From positions 62,001-126,000 of the forward strand of contig CAYMUL010000005.1 in assembly GCA_964393605.1 (NCBI GenBank): a DNA stretch of 64,000 nt, read 5' to 3'. Shown here piece after piece: positions 36,201 through 45,211 of this stretch. Below the pieces are notes generated by a model. It did no database searches and was not told the DNA's origin. It saw only the letters and a program-made list of their open reading frames with translations. The position numbers were made by a program, and so were the translations under genes. How positions within the stretch are numbered: the stretch's first letter is position 1; each line of letters opens with the position of its first letter. This stretch comes from CAYMUL01 sp964393605 (GTDB lineage Bacteria; Bacteroidota; Ignavibacteria; Ignavibacteriales; Ignavibacteriaceae).

Positions 36201-36390
36201 AATCCTCTACGAGGATTTATTTAATTGGCGAAACATAGTTCTACAATAGTTAAACCTCTACGAGGTTTTGCAAGTTTTTCCAAATGCGGTTCGGGTGACT
36301 TTTTTCAATGCTATTTGTTCAACTTCACAGAAAGGCGTTCTTCGTTATAAATAATGCTCAAACTGTTTTTCCAATCCCCGTAGGGGATTT
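36201..36390. repeat. Long palindrome-bearing repeat, copy 1
   Basis: This 190-base unit contains three palindromes: AATCCTCTACGAGGATT (36201-36217), AAACCTCTACGAGGTTT (36252-36268) and AATCCCCGTAGGGGATT (36373-36389). It is near-identical to the unit at 36504-36694, 303 bases further on. No ORF is present. An isolated imperfect palindrome AATCCCCGTAGGGCATT (36424-36440) lies in the spacer between copies. Confidence 0.88.
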
Positions 36391-36503
36391 ATTATTGTAG
36401 CAATACATAAGCCGGAGAATCCCAATCCCCGTAGGGCATTCACTATTATTTCGATTCATCGACATCATCAAATTAATTTTCTACAAATGTAACTGATTTT
36501 GTG

Positions 36504-36694
36504 AATCCTCTACGAGGATTTATTTAATTGGCGAAACATAGTTCTACAATAATTAAACCTCTACGAGGTTATAGCAAGTTTTTCCAAATGCGGTTCGGTT
36601 GACTTTTTTCACTACTATTTTTTCAACTTCACAGAAAGGGGTTCTTCGTTATAAATAATGCTCAAACTGTTTTTCCAATCCCCGTAGGGGATTT
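36504..36694. repeat. Long palindrome-bearing repeat, copy 2
   Basis: This is the second copy of the unit at 36201-36390, with palindromes at 36504-36520, 36556-36570 and 36677-36693 in the same order and orientation and only scattered substitutions. It ends at the assembly gap. Confidence 0.88.
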
Positions 36695-36695
36695 A

Positions 36696-36795
36696 NNNNN
36701 NNNNNNNNNNNNNNNNNNNNNNNNNNNNNNNNNNNNNNNNNNNNNNNNNNNNNNNNNNNNNNNNNNNNNNNNNNNNNNNNNNNNNNNNNNNNNNN
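36696..36795. other. Assembly gap (100 N)
   Basis: Exactly 100 N between two copies of the same repeat is the usual placeholder for a gap of unknown length. The true number of repeat units is therefore not known. Confidence 0.97.
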
Positions 36796-36856
36796 GTTAT
36801 AAATAATGCTCAAACTGTTTTCCAAATCCCCGTAGGGGATTTATTATTGTTGCAAC
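36796..36856. repeat. Long palindrome-bearing repeat, copy 3 (5' part lost in gap)
   Basis: GTTATAAATAATGCTCAAAC and the palindrome AATCCCCGTAGGGGATT (36825-36841) match the end of copies 1 and 2. The sequence after it (TATTATTG-T-GCAA) matches the flank of copy 1. Confidence 0.85.
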
Positions 36857-36961
36857 ACTCTTTCATTGGGAAATCATCAAAAGGTTGCAATTTCAATTTT
36901 AATTATTTGCATCGTTAAATCTTTTCCTCTAATTTTCTGTTGAAATAATTTATAAAATATT

Positions 36962-37501
36962 GTGTGCTTGAAAACTAAAATCAAAAAAATATTTTTAACG
37001 ACTCTACTTTTAATTTCGCTGATCGGATGTGAAGGTGGAATTGATCCTGGTTTAGATCCGGCGACACACCCGCGCCCGTTCGGGTTTGCCGGAACAATCG
37101 ATTTCATCGGGGCGTGGCCCGATAGCGTAATGCGTACGCATATTGTTGTCTTTCGCAACCCTTTACTTTCGGCAGCAGATTTCAACCCGTTAAATCTTGC
37201 ATTCGTTAGCGATTCAATTCCATACAACACACAAAGCATAAGATACTTTTCCACCGTAAATCCTCTATTTGCAATTGCAACTCCGGGGGAATATAAATAT
37301 GTCGCCGTCGTTCAATCAAAAGCAATTTCATTATCGCTCAACCGCGAAGATTGGTACGTTGTTGGTTTGTACCAGGTTCCGCCAACCAGCGGCACACCCG
37401 CATCAATCAACGTTCCGAACGCAGGAATTGTCGATAATGTAAATATCATTTGTGATTATAACAACCCACCGCCGCAACCTCCGGGAGGTGAACCGAAATG
37501 A
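36962..37501 (+). CDS. Uncharacterised lipoprotein paired with a TonB-dependent receptor
   Basis: The 179-aa protein (GTG at 36962 or TTG at 36968) has a lipoprotein signal ending SLIGC (Cys about 23). It is followed by a beta-rich domain with GFAGTIDFIGAWPDSV and a Pro-rich tail NNPPPQPPGGEPK. The ATG of the TonB receptor overlaps its stop, so they are translationally coupled. Such lipoproteins often sit on the outer face of TonB transporters as ligand-binding lids; this is inferred from the pairing. The family is not recognised. Confidence 0.75.
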   Translation: MCLKTKIKKIFLTTLLLISLIGCEGGIDPGLDPATHPRPFGFAGTIDFIGAWPDSVMRTHIVVFRNPLLSAADFNPLNLAFVSDSIPYNTQSIRYFSTVNPLFAIATPGEYKYVAVVQSKAISLSLNREDWYVVGLYQVPPTSGTPASINVPNAGIVDNVNIICDYNNPPPQPPGGEPK

Positions 37502-39669
37502 ATTTATCCAAAATATTTTTATTCTTTTTCATGATAATATTTTCATCCTCTGCACTTTCCCAAACGGGAATTTTGCATGGAAAAATTTTAAACAAATCTG
37601 GAGAACCAATTCAATCTGTCAACGTTATCGTGAAAGAACTCGGCATCGGAGCGGCAAGCGATGCAAATGGAAATTATAAAATCGCGAACATCCCTTTCGG
37701 AAAATATACGGTGAGATTTTCTTCAATAGGTTTCAAAGAACGAAATGAATCGGTTGTAATCAATAAAGAAATTACTGAAGTAAATATCACGATGTTTGAA
37801 TCGGCAATCGTCACGGATAACGTTGTTGTTACTGCATCGAAATATGAACAACAAATAAACGAATTGCCCGTCAGTGCGGAAGTGTTGGGAAAAAATTTTC
37901 TCGCAAAAAAAGATTTTACAAAATTAGATGACGCTTTACGTTACGCACCGGGCGTTCATTTTACACTTGACCAGGTTAGCATTCGCGGCTCAAGCGGATA
38001 CAGCCGCGGCGCGGGCACCCGCGTCCTGACCGCAATTGACGGCATTCCGATATACACTGCCGACACAGGTGAAATTATTTGGGAAGTTATTCCCGTTCAT
38101 GAAATTGAAAGAATAGAAATTATTAAAGGCGCGTCGAGTTCTATTTATGGTTCGAATGCGATCGGTGGTGTTATAAATGTAATTACGAATGAGATACCCG
38201 ATGAGCCGCTAACTTATTTCAAAATGCTCGGTGGAATGTACGATTCGCCGAAATATGCTGAGTGGGATTGGTCGAAACAATATCGCCGATTCAATGTGCT
38301 GACACTCGGACACGCAAATAAAATAGATAACATTGGCTATTCTTTTTCTTTGAAGCGATTGGAAAATGATGGCTACCGTCAAAATGATTTTTATAAAAGA
38401 TATATCGCGTACATGAAAGTTCATTTCAAGTTTTCACCGACGGGCGCGATAAAATTTTTCGCCAATCATTACGATCAAACTAAAGGTGATTTTCTTTACT
38501 GGAAAAATTCTTATCAAGCATTAACACCGCGCGATGAAGATTTGGGGCAGCATGTTTTTTCTAACAGAACGATGCTCGGCGTGCTTGTCTCCGATGTTAT
38601 TACGAATGAGTTAATCTGGAATTTCAAATCTTCTTATTACAGAAATAGTTGGGAAGATGAAACTACTTCAAAAAATAATTCCACTTCTCATTTGTTTAGG
38701 AATGAAGCTTCAATTACTTATTCGGGATTTGAAAATTTCATCTCAATTTTTGGATTGGAAATTTCAAACGGAAAAGTTGAATCGAATATTTTCGGTAGCC
38801 CGACTTCCCTCGCACCGGCAGTTTATTTGCAAACTGAATATTCGGGAATAACAGATTTACATTTGATTGCAGGCGTGCGATACGATTTAAATAAAATAAA
38901 TACACTCTCCTCTTCATCCGCAATCTCACCGAAGATTGGAATGAACTACAAAATTTCAGAAAAACTTTTTTTGCGCAGCTCAGCCGGAACCGCATTCAGA
39001 GCGCCTTCACTCGCCGAAGTATTTACTTCAACAACTGCGAGTGGAATTACAATCAAACCAAATCCTGCTCTCGTTTCGGAAAAAAATTATTCATTCGAGA
39101 TCGGCGCAAAATATCTTCCGCTTGAAAATTTAACAATCGACGTCGCCGCATTTCATAATGAATACGATAATTTAATTGAACCGGGAATTGATCCTGCGGA
39201 CGGCAAAGTAAGATTTGATAACGTCAGCGGAGCGAAAATTCAAGGCGTGGAGTTCACCTCTTCTTTTCCTCTCTACTTCGAAGATTTAAACCTCTCATTA
39301 AATTATCTTTACTTGAACACTCGCGATTACGCAAAAGCAACGGTTCTGAAATACCGCCCGCGACACACTGCAAGCGCATCACTAAACTTCGTTTATTCTT
39401 TTATCGAAACGGGATTCGATTTTCGTTTCTGGAAAAAAGTTGAGCAGATTGATTTCGAATTGATTCAACTCGGTCTCGTTCCCGACGGCGAAAAACGTGT
39501 TGATGTTTATGTTGCCGATTTCCGCATCGCCGCGCCTTTCACTCTTTTCAAACAAGGATTCAAAGCAACTTTGAATATTAACAATCTTGCAAACTATACT
39601 TATGTGGAGATGATTGGTAACCTTTCCCCGATACGCAATATTTCATTAAGTTTGGAAACAAAATTTTAA
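37498..39669 (+). CDS. TonB-dependent receptor with N-terminal carboxypeptidase-like domain
   Basis: The 723-aa outer-membrane transporter has a signal peptide (1-22, ending SALSQ) and a CarboxypepD_reg-like domain (24-105, GILHGKILNKSGEPIQSVNV). The plug domain (about 118-225) includes DDALRYAPGVHF, VLTAIDGIPIYTADTG, IEIIKGASSSIYGSNAIGGV. A 22-strand barrel ends in aromatic SLETKF. The C-terminal section with FRAPSLAEVF and NYSFEIGAKYLPLENL is typical of siderophore- or vitamin-type receptors. The substrate is not readable from the sequence; the coupled lipoprotein may be its partner. Confidence 0.93.
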   Translation: MNLSKIFLFFFMIIFSSSALSQTGILHGKILNKSGEPIQSVNVIVKELGIGAASDANGNYKIANIPFGKYTVRFSSIGFKERNESVVINKEITEVNITMFESAIVTDNVVVTASKYEQQINELPVSAEVLGKNFLAKKDFTKLDDALRYAPGVHFTLDQVSIRGSSGYSRGAGTRVLTAIDGIPIYTADTGEIIWEVIPVHEIERIEIIKGASSSIYGSNAIGGVINVITNEIPDEPLTYFKMLGGMYDSPKYAEWDWSKQYRRFNVLTLGHANKIDNIGYSFSLKRLENDGYRQNDFYKRYIAYMKVHFKFSPTGAIKFFANHYDQTKGDFLYWKNSYQALTPRDEDLGQHVFSNRTMLGVLVSDVITNELIWNFKSSYYRNSWEDETTSKNNSTSHLFRNEASITYSGFENFISIFGLEISNGKVESNIFGSPTSLAPAVYLQTEYSGITDLHLIAGVRYDLNKINTLSSSSAISPKIGMNYKISEKLFLRSSAGTAFRAPSLAEVFTSTTASGITIKPNPALVSEKNYSFEIGAKYLPLENLTIDVAAFHNEYDNLIEPGIDPADGKVRFDNVSGAKIQGVEFTSSFPLYFEDLNLSLNYLYLNTRDYAKATVLKYRPRHTASASLNFVYSFIETGFDFRFWKKVEQIDFELIQLGLVPDGEKRVDVYVADFRIAAPFTLFKQGFKATLNINNLANYTYVEMIGNLSPIRNISLSLETKF

Positions 39670-39680
39670 ACCAAACTTAA

Positions 39681-41042
39681 ATGTTTATAGATACACACGC
39701 CCATCTTTTTTATCACAACTTTGAAGATGATTTACCGCAGGTTCTCGATAACGCAAAAGCCAATGGCGTCGATGCGATTCTGATTCCCGCGACGGATTTA
39801 AAAAGTTGCGAACAAATTATTTCTCTTCTCGAAAAATATGATTGCCTTTACGGCGCAGTCGGGATTCATCCGCACGATACAAAGGATTGGGATGATTCAT
39901 TCATCGATGAGTTGCGGAACTTTGCTCAACACGAAAAAATTGTTGCAATCGGAGAAATCGGTTTAGATTATTTTTATGATTACTCACCGAGAGACATTCA
40001 GCAACATGCTTTCAAAAAACAGATTGAACTTGCGCTCGAACTCGACTTGCCGGTCGTCGTTCACACTCGCGATTCCGATGATGATGTTATGAAAATTATT
40101 TCGGACTACTCAACTACAAAACTGCGCGCGCAACTGCATTGTTTCAATTCATCGCTCGATCATGCTTTGAAATATATTCGCATGGGACATTTCATTTCGT
40201 TCACCGGCAATATTACTTTCAAAAAATTTGATGCGCTTCGAGAAACCGCAAAACGAATCAGCATCGATCATCTATTAATTGAAACAGATTCACCGTTCAT
40301 GACTCCCGTTCCCCATCGCGGCAAAAGGAACGAACCTGCTTTTGTTCAATTCGTTGCCAAACAATTAGCTGAACTTCACAATGTTTCCGAAGAAGATGTT
40401 GCACGGATAACTTCATACAATGCGCTCAAACTTTTTGGAATCGGAAAGAAACCGGAAACGAGTATCACTTATAAAATCAGAGATTCGCTTTATGTGAATT
40501 TAACTAATCGTTGTAATGCCGATTGCGTCTTCTGCACTCGAAAAGATGATGCCGCAGTTCACGGTTACAATTTGCAAATGGAAAAGAAAGATGAGCCATC
40601 GGTTGAAACGGTTATTTCGCAAATCGGCGATCCGAAGAAATATCATGAAATTGTTTTTTGTGGTTACGGCGAACCGACTATTCGATGGGATGATCTTAAA
40701 CTTGTTGCGATATTTGTGAAGGATAACGGCGGCAAAACAAGATTGAACACTAACGGACACGGCAATATTATCAATGCCCGCAACATTGTTGACGAAATGC
40801 CGGGAGTGATCGATTCAGTTTCAATTTCACTAAATTCTACCGAAGCAGATCAATACTCAAATTTGATGCGCGTAAATAAAGAAAATTTTTCTGAGATGAT
40901 TGAATTTGCTAAATCGGCAAAAGAAAAAAATATTCACGTTACACTTTCCGTCGTCTCGCTTGAAGATGTTGAAATTGAAAAAGCTAAAAAATTTGTTGAA
41001 GAAGAAATAGGAGTTGAATTTAGAGTGAGGCAATATTTTTGA
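39681..41042 (+). CDS. TatD family hydrolase fused to a radical SAM domain
   Basis: The 453-aa protein has two domains. Residues 1-~255 are a TatD-type metal-dependent nuclease: DTHAHLF (4-10), GEIGLDYFYD, VVHTRDSDDD, LHCFNSS and LIETDSPFMTP. Residues ~265-453 are a short radical SAM domain whose Cys278-x3-Cys282-x2-Cys285 motif (NRCNADCVFC) should bind a 4Fe-4S cluster. This is followed by the SAM-binding GYGEPTIRWDD and LNTNGHG. The second half corresponds to the 'TatD family-associated radical SAM protein' type that is often a separate neighbouring gene. The reaction is unknown. Its stop overlaps the dacB start. Confidence 0.92.
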   Translation: MFIDTHAHLFYHNFEDDLPQVLDNAKANGVDAILIPATDLKSCEQIISLLEKYDCLYGAVGIHPHDTKDWDDSFIDELRNFAQHEKIVAIGEIGLDYFYDYSPRDIQQHAFKKQIELALELDLPVVVHTRDSDDDVMKIISDYSTTKLRAQLHCFNSSLDHALKYIRMGHFISFTGNITFKKFDALRETAKRISIDHLLIETDSPFMTPVPHRGKRNEPAFVQFVAKQLAELHNVSEEDVARITSYNALKLFGIGKKPETSITYKIRDSLYVNLTNRCNADCVFCTRKDDAAVHGYNLQMEKKDEPSVETVISQIGDPKKYHEIVFCGYGEPTIRWDDLKLVAIFVKDNGGKTRLNTNGHGNIINARNIVDEMPGVIDSVSISLNSTEADQYSNLMRVNKENFSEMIEFAKSAKEKNIHVTLSVVSLEDVEIEKAKKFVEEEIGVEFRVRQYF

Positions 41043-42448
41043 AAAGTAAAATAGTTTTTTTGATCATCCTGGTTTTGAGCGTAAATTTTTATCCGCAAAA
41101 AAAATTACGAGCTAAAATTGATAGTCTGCTTTCCGCGCCATTCTTCGATACAACGCTCATCGCTGTAAATATTTTTGATGCAACCACGAAGAAAAATCTT
41201 TACGCGAAGAATGACAAAATGCTTCTGCATCCCGCATCAAATATGAAGATTCTTACATCATGCGCCGCGCTTTTGTTTTTAGGACCGGATTACAAATTCA
41301 CCACCAACGTTTTTTATACGGGTGAAATTTCCGGCGGAACACTTGAGGGAGATTTATTTTTCAAAGGCGGGGCAAACCCCGATTTTACAACATCGCAACT
41401 CGATTCGCTGATTCTTCAAATTAGAGAAAAAGGAATTACTAAAATTGAAGGAAACATTTTCGGCGATGTTTCGATGATGGATTCGCTCTTCTGGAGGAGC
41501 GGATGGATGTGGGATGATGATCCTTCCACCGATGAATCTTATTTAACATCTTTAACTATCAACGATAACGGCATCAAAGTTGTTGTAACAAAAAACAACG
41601 GAAATATTTTCGTTTCAACTATTCCCCACGTTTCATTTCTTGAACTAAAAAATGAATTAACAAATTACGCCGATTCGGCAACGCGATTCACTGTAACTCG
41701 TGATTGGGTTTCTCGCGGCAACACAATTTTAATTAAAGGAAATGTCGGGAAGAATTTTTCAACGGATACAACGAAGATCAATTTATTCGCTCCTGAAAAA
41801 TATTTTCTTCAACTTGCAAAAGAGAGAATGGATTCTGCCGGTATAAAATTTAACGGAGAAATTTCCTTTGCTCGCGCGCCCGAAGATGCGATCGAAATTG
41901 CTTCGCATCAAATTTCTTTCAACGAAATTATTGAAAACCTAAACAAGACCAGCGATAATTTAAGTACCGAATTAACGCTCTCTGCTCTCGCTTTAAAATT
42001 CGGAGAGAAGCCCGCAACCGCAGAAAATGGAATCAAAGCAATTGATTCACTTTTAAAACTTGCGGGATTCAATCCAAGGAATTACCGCTTTGTTGACGGA
42101 TCCGGTGTCTCTCACTATAATCTCGTAACCGCAGAACTACTTTGCGGCGTTTTGAAATATATGTATCAATCACATCCGGAGTTGTGTAAAATTTTAGTTC
42201 GTTCATTTCCGATTGCCGGAGTTGACGGCACACTTGAAAACAGAATGCGAAACACATCTGCACAAAATAACGTAACTGCAAAAACCGGAACGCTCAGCGG
42301 CGTCAGTAATCTCTCCGGTTTTGTAACGGCGAAGAATGGAGATAAAATTATTTTTTCAATTCTTACGCAAAATCAAGTTCGTAAAACTTTTAGAGTAACC
42401 GAATATCAAAATAAAATTTGCGAGATGCTCGCCGATTACGATGAATAA
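41039..42448 (+). CDS. dacB: D-alanyl-D-alanine carboxypeptidase/endopeptidase (PBP4, peptidase S13)
   Basis: The 469-aa protein starts at a TTG that overlaps the TatD stop (TTGA). The signal peptide ends NFYPQ (about 20). The S13 triad motifs are present: SxxK as Ser67-Asn-Met-Lys70 in HPASNMK, SxN as SDN in KTSDNLSTE, and KTG in TAKTGTLSGVS. The large insertion between SxxK and SxN is normal for PBP4. It trims or cleaves peptidoglycan cross-links in the periplasm. It overlaps the next gene by eight bases. Confidence 0.93.
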   Translation: MKSKIVFLIILVLSVNFYPQKKLRAKIDSLLSAPFFDTTLIAVNIFDATTKKNLYAKNDKMLLHPASNMKILTSCAALLFLGPDYKFTTNVFYTGEISGGTLEGDLFFKGGANPDFTTSQLDSLILQIREKGITKIEGNIFGDVSMMDSLFWRSGWMWDDDPSTDESYLTSLTINDNGIKVVVTKNNGNIFVSTIPHVSFLELKNELTNYADSATRFTVTRDWVSRGNTILIKGNVGKNFSTDTTKINLFAPEKYFLQLAKERMDSAGIKFNGEISFARAPEDAIEIASHQISFNEIIENLNKTSDNLSTELTLSALALKFGEKPATAENGIKAIDSLLKLAGFNPRNYRFVDGSGVSHYNLVTAELLCGVLKYMYQSHPELCKILVRSFPIAGVDGTLENRMRNTSAQNNVTAKTGTLSGVSNLSGFVTAKNGDKIIFSILTQNQVRKTFRVTEYQNKICEMLADYDE

Positions 42449-43382
42449 AATTTTTGTCATCACAGATGGAGAGATGCTTCTTCACAAACCGAAATATTTT
42501 CATGTCGAGAGACCGGACCGATTGCAATCACTTCTAAATTTATTTAAAGACGATGCGGAGTTGAAAAATGAGATTACGTTAATCTCCCCCGAAAAAGCGA
42601 GTGAAGAAAATATTTTATTAGTTCATTCCCAAAAACATATCAATCACACACGCGAATCGATTTTGAATGACAAAGATGTTTTGGATGAAGGAGATACTTA
42701 TGCATGCGCGAGCAGTATTGATGCGGCTTTGCTTGCCGCCGGTTCAACGATTAAAGCCGTCGACGAAATTTTTCAAAACAAAAGAGGCAGAATTTTTTGC
42801 GCAGTTCGCCCGCCCGGGCATCATGCCGAATCGAATCGTGTCATGGGTTTTTGTTTATTCAATAATGTTGCTGTTGCGGCGGCATACGCGATAAAGAAAT
42901 ATTCATTGCAACGAGTTGCAATTGTCGATTGGGATGTTCATCACGGCAACGGCACGCAAGAAATATTTTATCATCGCTCCGATGTTTTGTTTATAAGTTT
43001 GCATCAACATCCGCTTTATCCCGGAAGCGGAATGTATAACGAAACCGGAAAAGGGGAAGGAGAAAATTTTACGATGAACTTTCCTCTACCTGCGATCAGC
43101 GGCATTGAAGAATATGAAAATATTTTTCGCAATGAAATCCTCCCCGCACTTCAAAATTTTAAACCGCAATTGCTTTTAATCTCCGCGGGATTTGATGCCC
43201 ACAAAAATGATCCCATCGCAAATATGAATTTGGATGAAAATGATTTTGGAAAACTTACTTCTATTCTTTCGAAATTTTGCAAAACTAATTCAACGCCAAT
43301 AATATCAGTACTCGAAGGCGGATACGATCTTCCCGCATTGAGAAATTCAGTCAAACAACATTTAATCGCACTAATGAGTTAA
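42441..43382 (+). CDS. Histone deacetylase family protein (AcuC/Aph-like)
   Basis: The 313-aa arginase/deacetylase fold enzyme has the tandem His of RPPGHHAESNRVMGFCLFNN, zinc ligands in VDWDVHHGNGTQEIF (Asp and His), and the third ligand Asp in SAGFDAHKNDPIANM, then LEGGYD. Bacterial members remove acyl groups from proteins (AcuC) or polyamines (Aph); the sequence does not settle which. No signal peptide is present. It sits inside a tightly packed gene run without an obvious acetyl-CoA synthetase partner. Confidence 0.92.
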   Translation: MNKIFVITDGEMLLHKPKYFHVERPDRLQSLLNLFKDDAELKNEITLISPEKASEENILLVHSQKHINHTRESILNDKDVLDEGDTYACASSIDAALLAAGSTIKAVDEIFQNKRGRIFCAVRPPGHHAESNRVMGFCLFNNVAVAAAYAIKKYSLQRVAIVDWDVHHGNGTQEIFYHRSDVLFISLHQHPLYPGSGMYNETGKGEGENFTMNFPLPAISGIEEYENIFRNEILPALQNFKPQLLLISAGFDAHKNDPIANMNLDENDFGKLTSILSKFCKTNSTPIISVLEGGYDLPALRNSVKQHLIALMS

Positions 43383-43383
43383 A

Positions 43384-44373
43384 ATGAAAAAATATCTATT
43401 CACTCTTTCAATTTTGTCATTCATTTTTTTTTCTTGTGAAAAGAAAGTGGAACCCGAAAAACCAAAAACACTTTTTCAATTAGCGGAAGATAAAAATATT
43501 CCGAACTTCTCATCCGACAATGCCTATCGCTACATCGATGAGCAGGTAAAATTCGGTCCGCGCAATCCGAATTCACAAGCGCACAAATCAGCTAAAATAT
43601 TTTTTGAGACAGAACTGAAAAAATATTGCGATGAATTAGTGCTACAAAATTTTACATACACAGGTTATGATAATGAAAAACTTGAGCTCACAAATTTCGT
43701 TGCAAAGTTTAATCCTTCCGCGAAGAATAGAATCTTGTTATGTGCGCATTGGGATTCCCGTCCTCGCGCAGAAAGAGATGAAGATGAGTCGAAGAAGGGC
43801 TTGCCAATATTGGGCGCAAACGATGGAGGCAGTGGTTGTGGTGTTTTACTCGAAGTTGCTTCAATCCTAAAAAATAATAAACTTCCTTTCGGCGTTGATA
43901 TTGTTTTGTTCGATGGTGAAGATTACGGTAAAGAAAGCGACATAAATAATTTTTGTCTCGGCTCAAAATATTTTTCTGCTGTAAAGCCGGCGGATTACAA
44001 TCCTCAATTCGGAATTCTGCTTGACCTCGTCGGAGATAAAGAAGCAATATTTTATAAAGAACAATACTCGGTAAAGTACGCGGCGGAAATAGTTACCCTC
44101 GTTTGGAGTGCGGCAAAGAAGATAAATGCAAATCAGTTCTCGGAGCTTCACGGTAATGCAGTTTATGACGATCACGTTTCATTGAATCAAGGTGGCATCC
44201 GTTCAATCGATATTATTGATATGGATTTAGTTGGTGGCGATAACTCGAGTCCGAGAAGAAATTATTGGCACTCGCACAAAGACGATATGTCGAACATAAG
44301 CAAAGAAACTTTACAGCAAGTTGGTAATGTTCTGTTGTATTTACTTTATTCAATTGAGTTCACAAATAATTAA
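43384..44373 (+). CDS. M28 family metallopeptidase / glutaminyl cyclase-like lipoprotein
   Basis: The 329-aa protein has a lipoprotein signal ending FFSC (Cys about 18). The M28 core shows AHWDSRPRAERDED (first zinc His/Asp), GANDGGSGCGVLLE (bridging Asp) and LFDGEDYG (catalytic Glu and ligand). The late segments YDDHVSLNQGGIRSIDIID and YWHSHKDDMSNIS give the last ligands. Segment WDSRPRAE and the spacing resemble animal and bacterial-type glutaminyl cyclases within M28, so pyroglutamate formation on secreted proteins is an alternative to aminopeptidase activity. T9SS organisms commonly cyclise N-terminal Gln. Confidence 0.87.
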   Translation: MKKYLFTLSILSFIFFSCEKKVEPEKPKTLFQLAEDKNIPNFSSDNAYRYIDEQVKFGPRNPNSQAHKSAKIFFETELKKYCDELVLQNFTYTGYDNEKLELTNFVAKFNPSAKNRILLCAHWDSRPRAERDEDESKKGLPILGANDGGSGCGVLLEVASILKNNKLPFGVDIVLFDGEDYGKESDINNFCLGSKYFSAVKPADYNPQFGILLDLVGDKEAIFYKEQYSVKYAAEIVTLVWSAAKKINANQFSELHGNAVYDDHVSLNQGGIRSIDIIDMDLVGGDNSSPRRNYWHSHKDDMSNISKETLQQVGNVLLYLLYSIEFTNN

Positions 44374-45209
44374 TGTGGTTAAAAGATTTTCTTGTCGTTG
44401 ACAAAATCAAAATTTCTTTTGCAAAGAATTTTGAACGGCATGATAAATCAAAACCGCTTTTCTTTTTTGTTCATGGATTTCTTGGCGCAAAAGAAGATTG
44501 GCAAAAAGTTTGCAATCTGTTCGGAGATAGAATTAATGCGGTTGCAATAGACCTTCCCGGTTACGGCGAATCAGACAAACCGAAAGAGAACAACTTCTAT
44601 CAAGAATATTTTTTAGTAGAAGTTATTAATTCGTTCATTCAATTATTTGAGTGCGAAAGAAAAATATTAGTCGGTTATTCGATGGGAGGACGAGCGGCAC
44701 TATCTTTTGCGGTGAAGCATTCTGATTTAATTTCCGCGTTGGTCTTGGAAAGTGTCAGCCCGGGAATTGAAAATGCAATCGAGAAAGCCAATAGAATTAA
44801 GCATGACAATCAACTCTGCGAAATGATTTCAACTTTAGGATTAAAAAAATTTATCGAGTATTGGGATTCTCAACCGTTGTTTGCTTCACAAAAAAAACTT
44901 TCGCCGGAAATTTTATATCTGCAAAATGGAAGTCGAATGAAAAATGATACGAACTCTTTAATCCTTACCTTAAAAAATTTTGGTACAGGAGCGATGACAT
45001 CACACTGGCAAACATTATCAGAAATAAAAATTCCTATACAGTTGCTCAGCGGCGAACTTGATAACAAATTTACAGCGAGTAATGAGAGAATGAATTCAAT
45101 CTTTCCTTCCGCTAAAAATATAAATGTGAAAGATTGCGGACACAATATCCATCTCGAAAATCCTGCCGAATTCGTAAATTTGATTAACGATTTTATAAAA
45201 TATTTGTAA
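44373..45209 (+). CDS. menH: Alpha/beta hydrolase, probable MenH (SHCHC synthase)
   Basis: The 278-aa enzyme has HGFLGAKEDWQKV (oxyanion region), the nucleophile elbow VGYSMGGRAALSFA, LESVSPG, and the late LSGELDNKF and CGHNIHLENPAEF giving Asp and His. MenH eliminates pyruvate from SEPHCHC in menaquinone synthesis. The HGFLG and GYSMGGR motifs fit MenH, and menB and menA follow, which supports the assignment. Start ATG overlaps the M28 stop (TAATG). Confidence 0.87.
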   Translation: MWLKDFLVVDKIKISFAKNFERHDKSKPLFFFVHGFLGAKEDWQKVCNLFGDRINAVAIDLPGYGESDKPKENNFYQEYFLVEVINSFIQLFECERKILVGYSMGGRAALSFAVKHSDLISALVLESVSPGIENAIEKANRIKHDNQLCEMISTLGLKKFIEYWDSQPLFASQKKLSPEILYLQNGSRMKNDTNSLILTLKNFGTGAMTSHWQTLSEIKIPIQLLSGELDNKFTASNERMNSIFPSAKNINVKDCGHNIHLENPAEFVNLINDFIKYL

Positions 45210-45211
45210 GC

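Noticed and set aside
36190..36860. Possible CRISPR array
   Set aside because: The repeats are palindromes at uneven spacing (52, 120 and so on) and the sequences between them are themselves repeated. No cas genes are nearby.
36877..37254. 125-codon minus-strand ORF
   Set aside because: It is antisense to the lipoprotein that is coupled to the TonB receptor; it has no motif and its 3' end runs into repeat-flank sequence.
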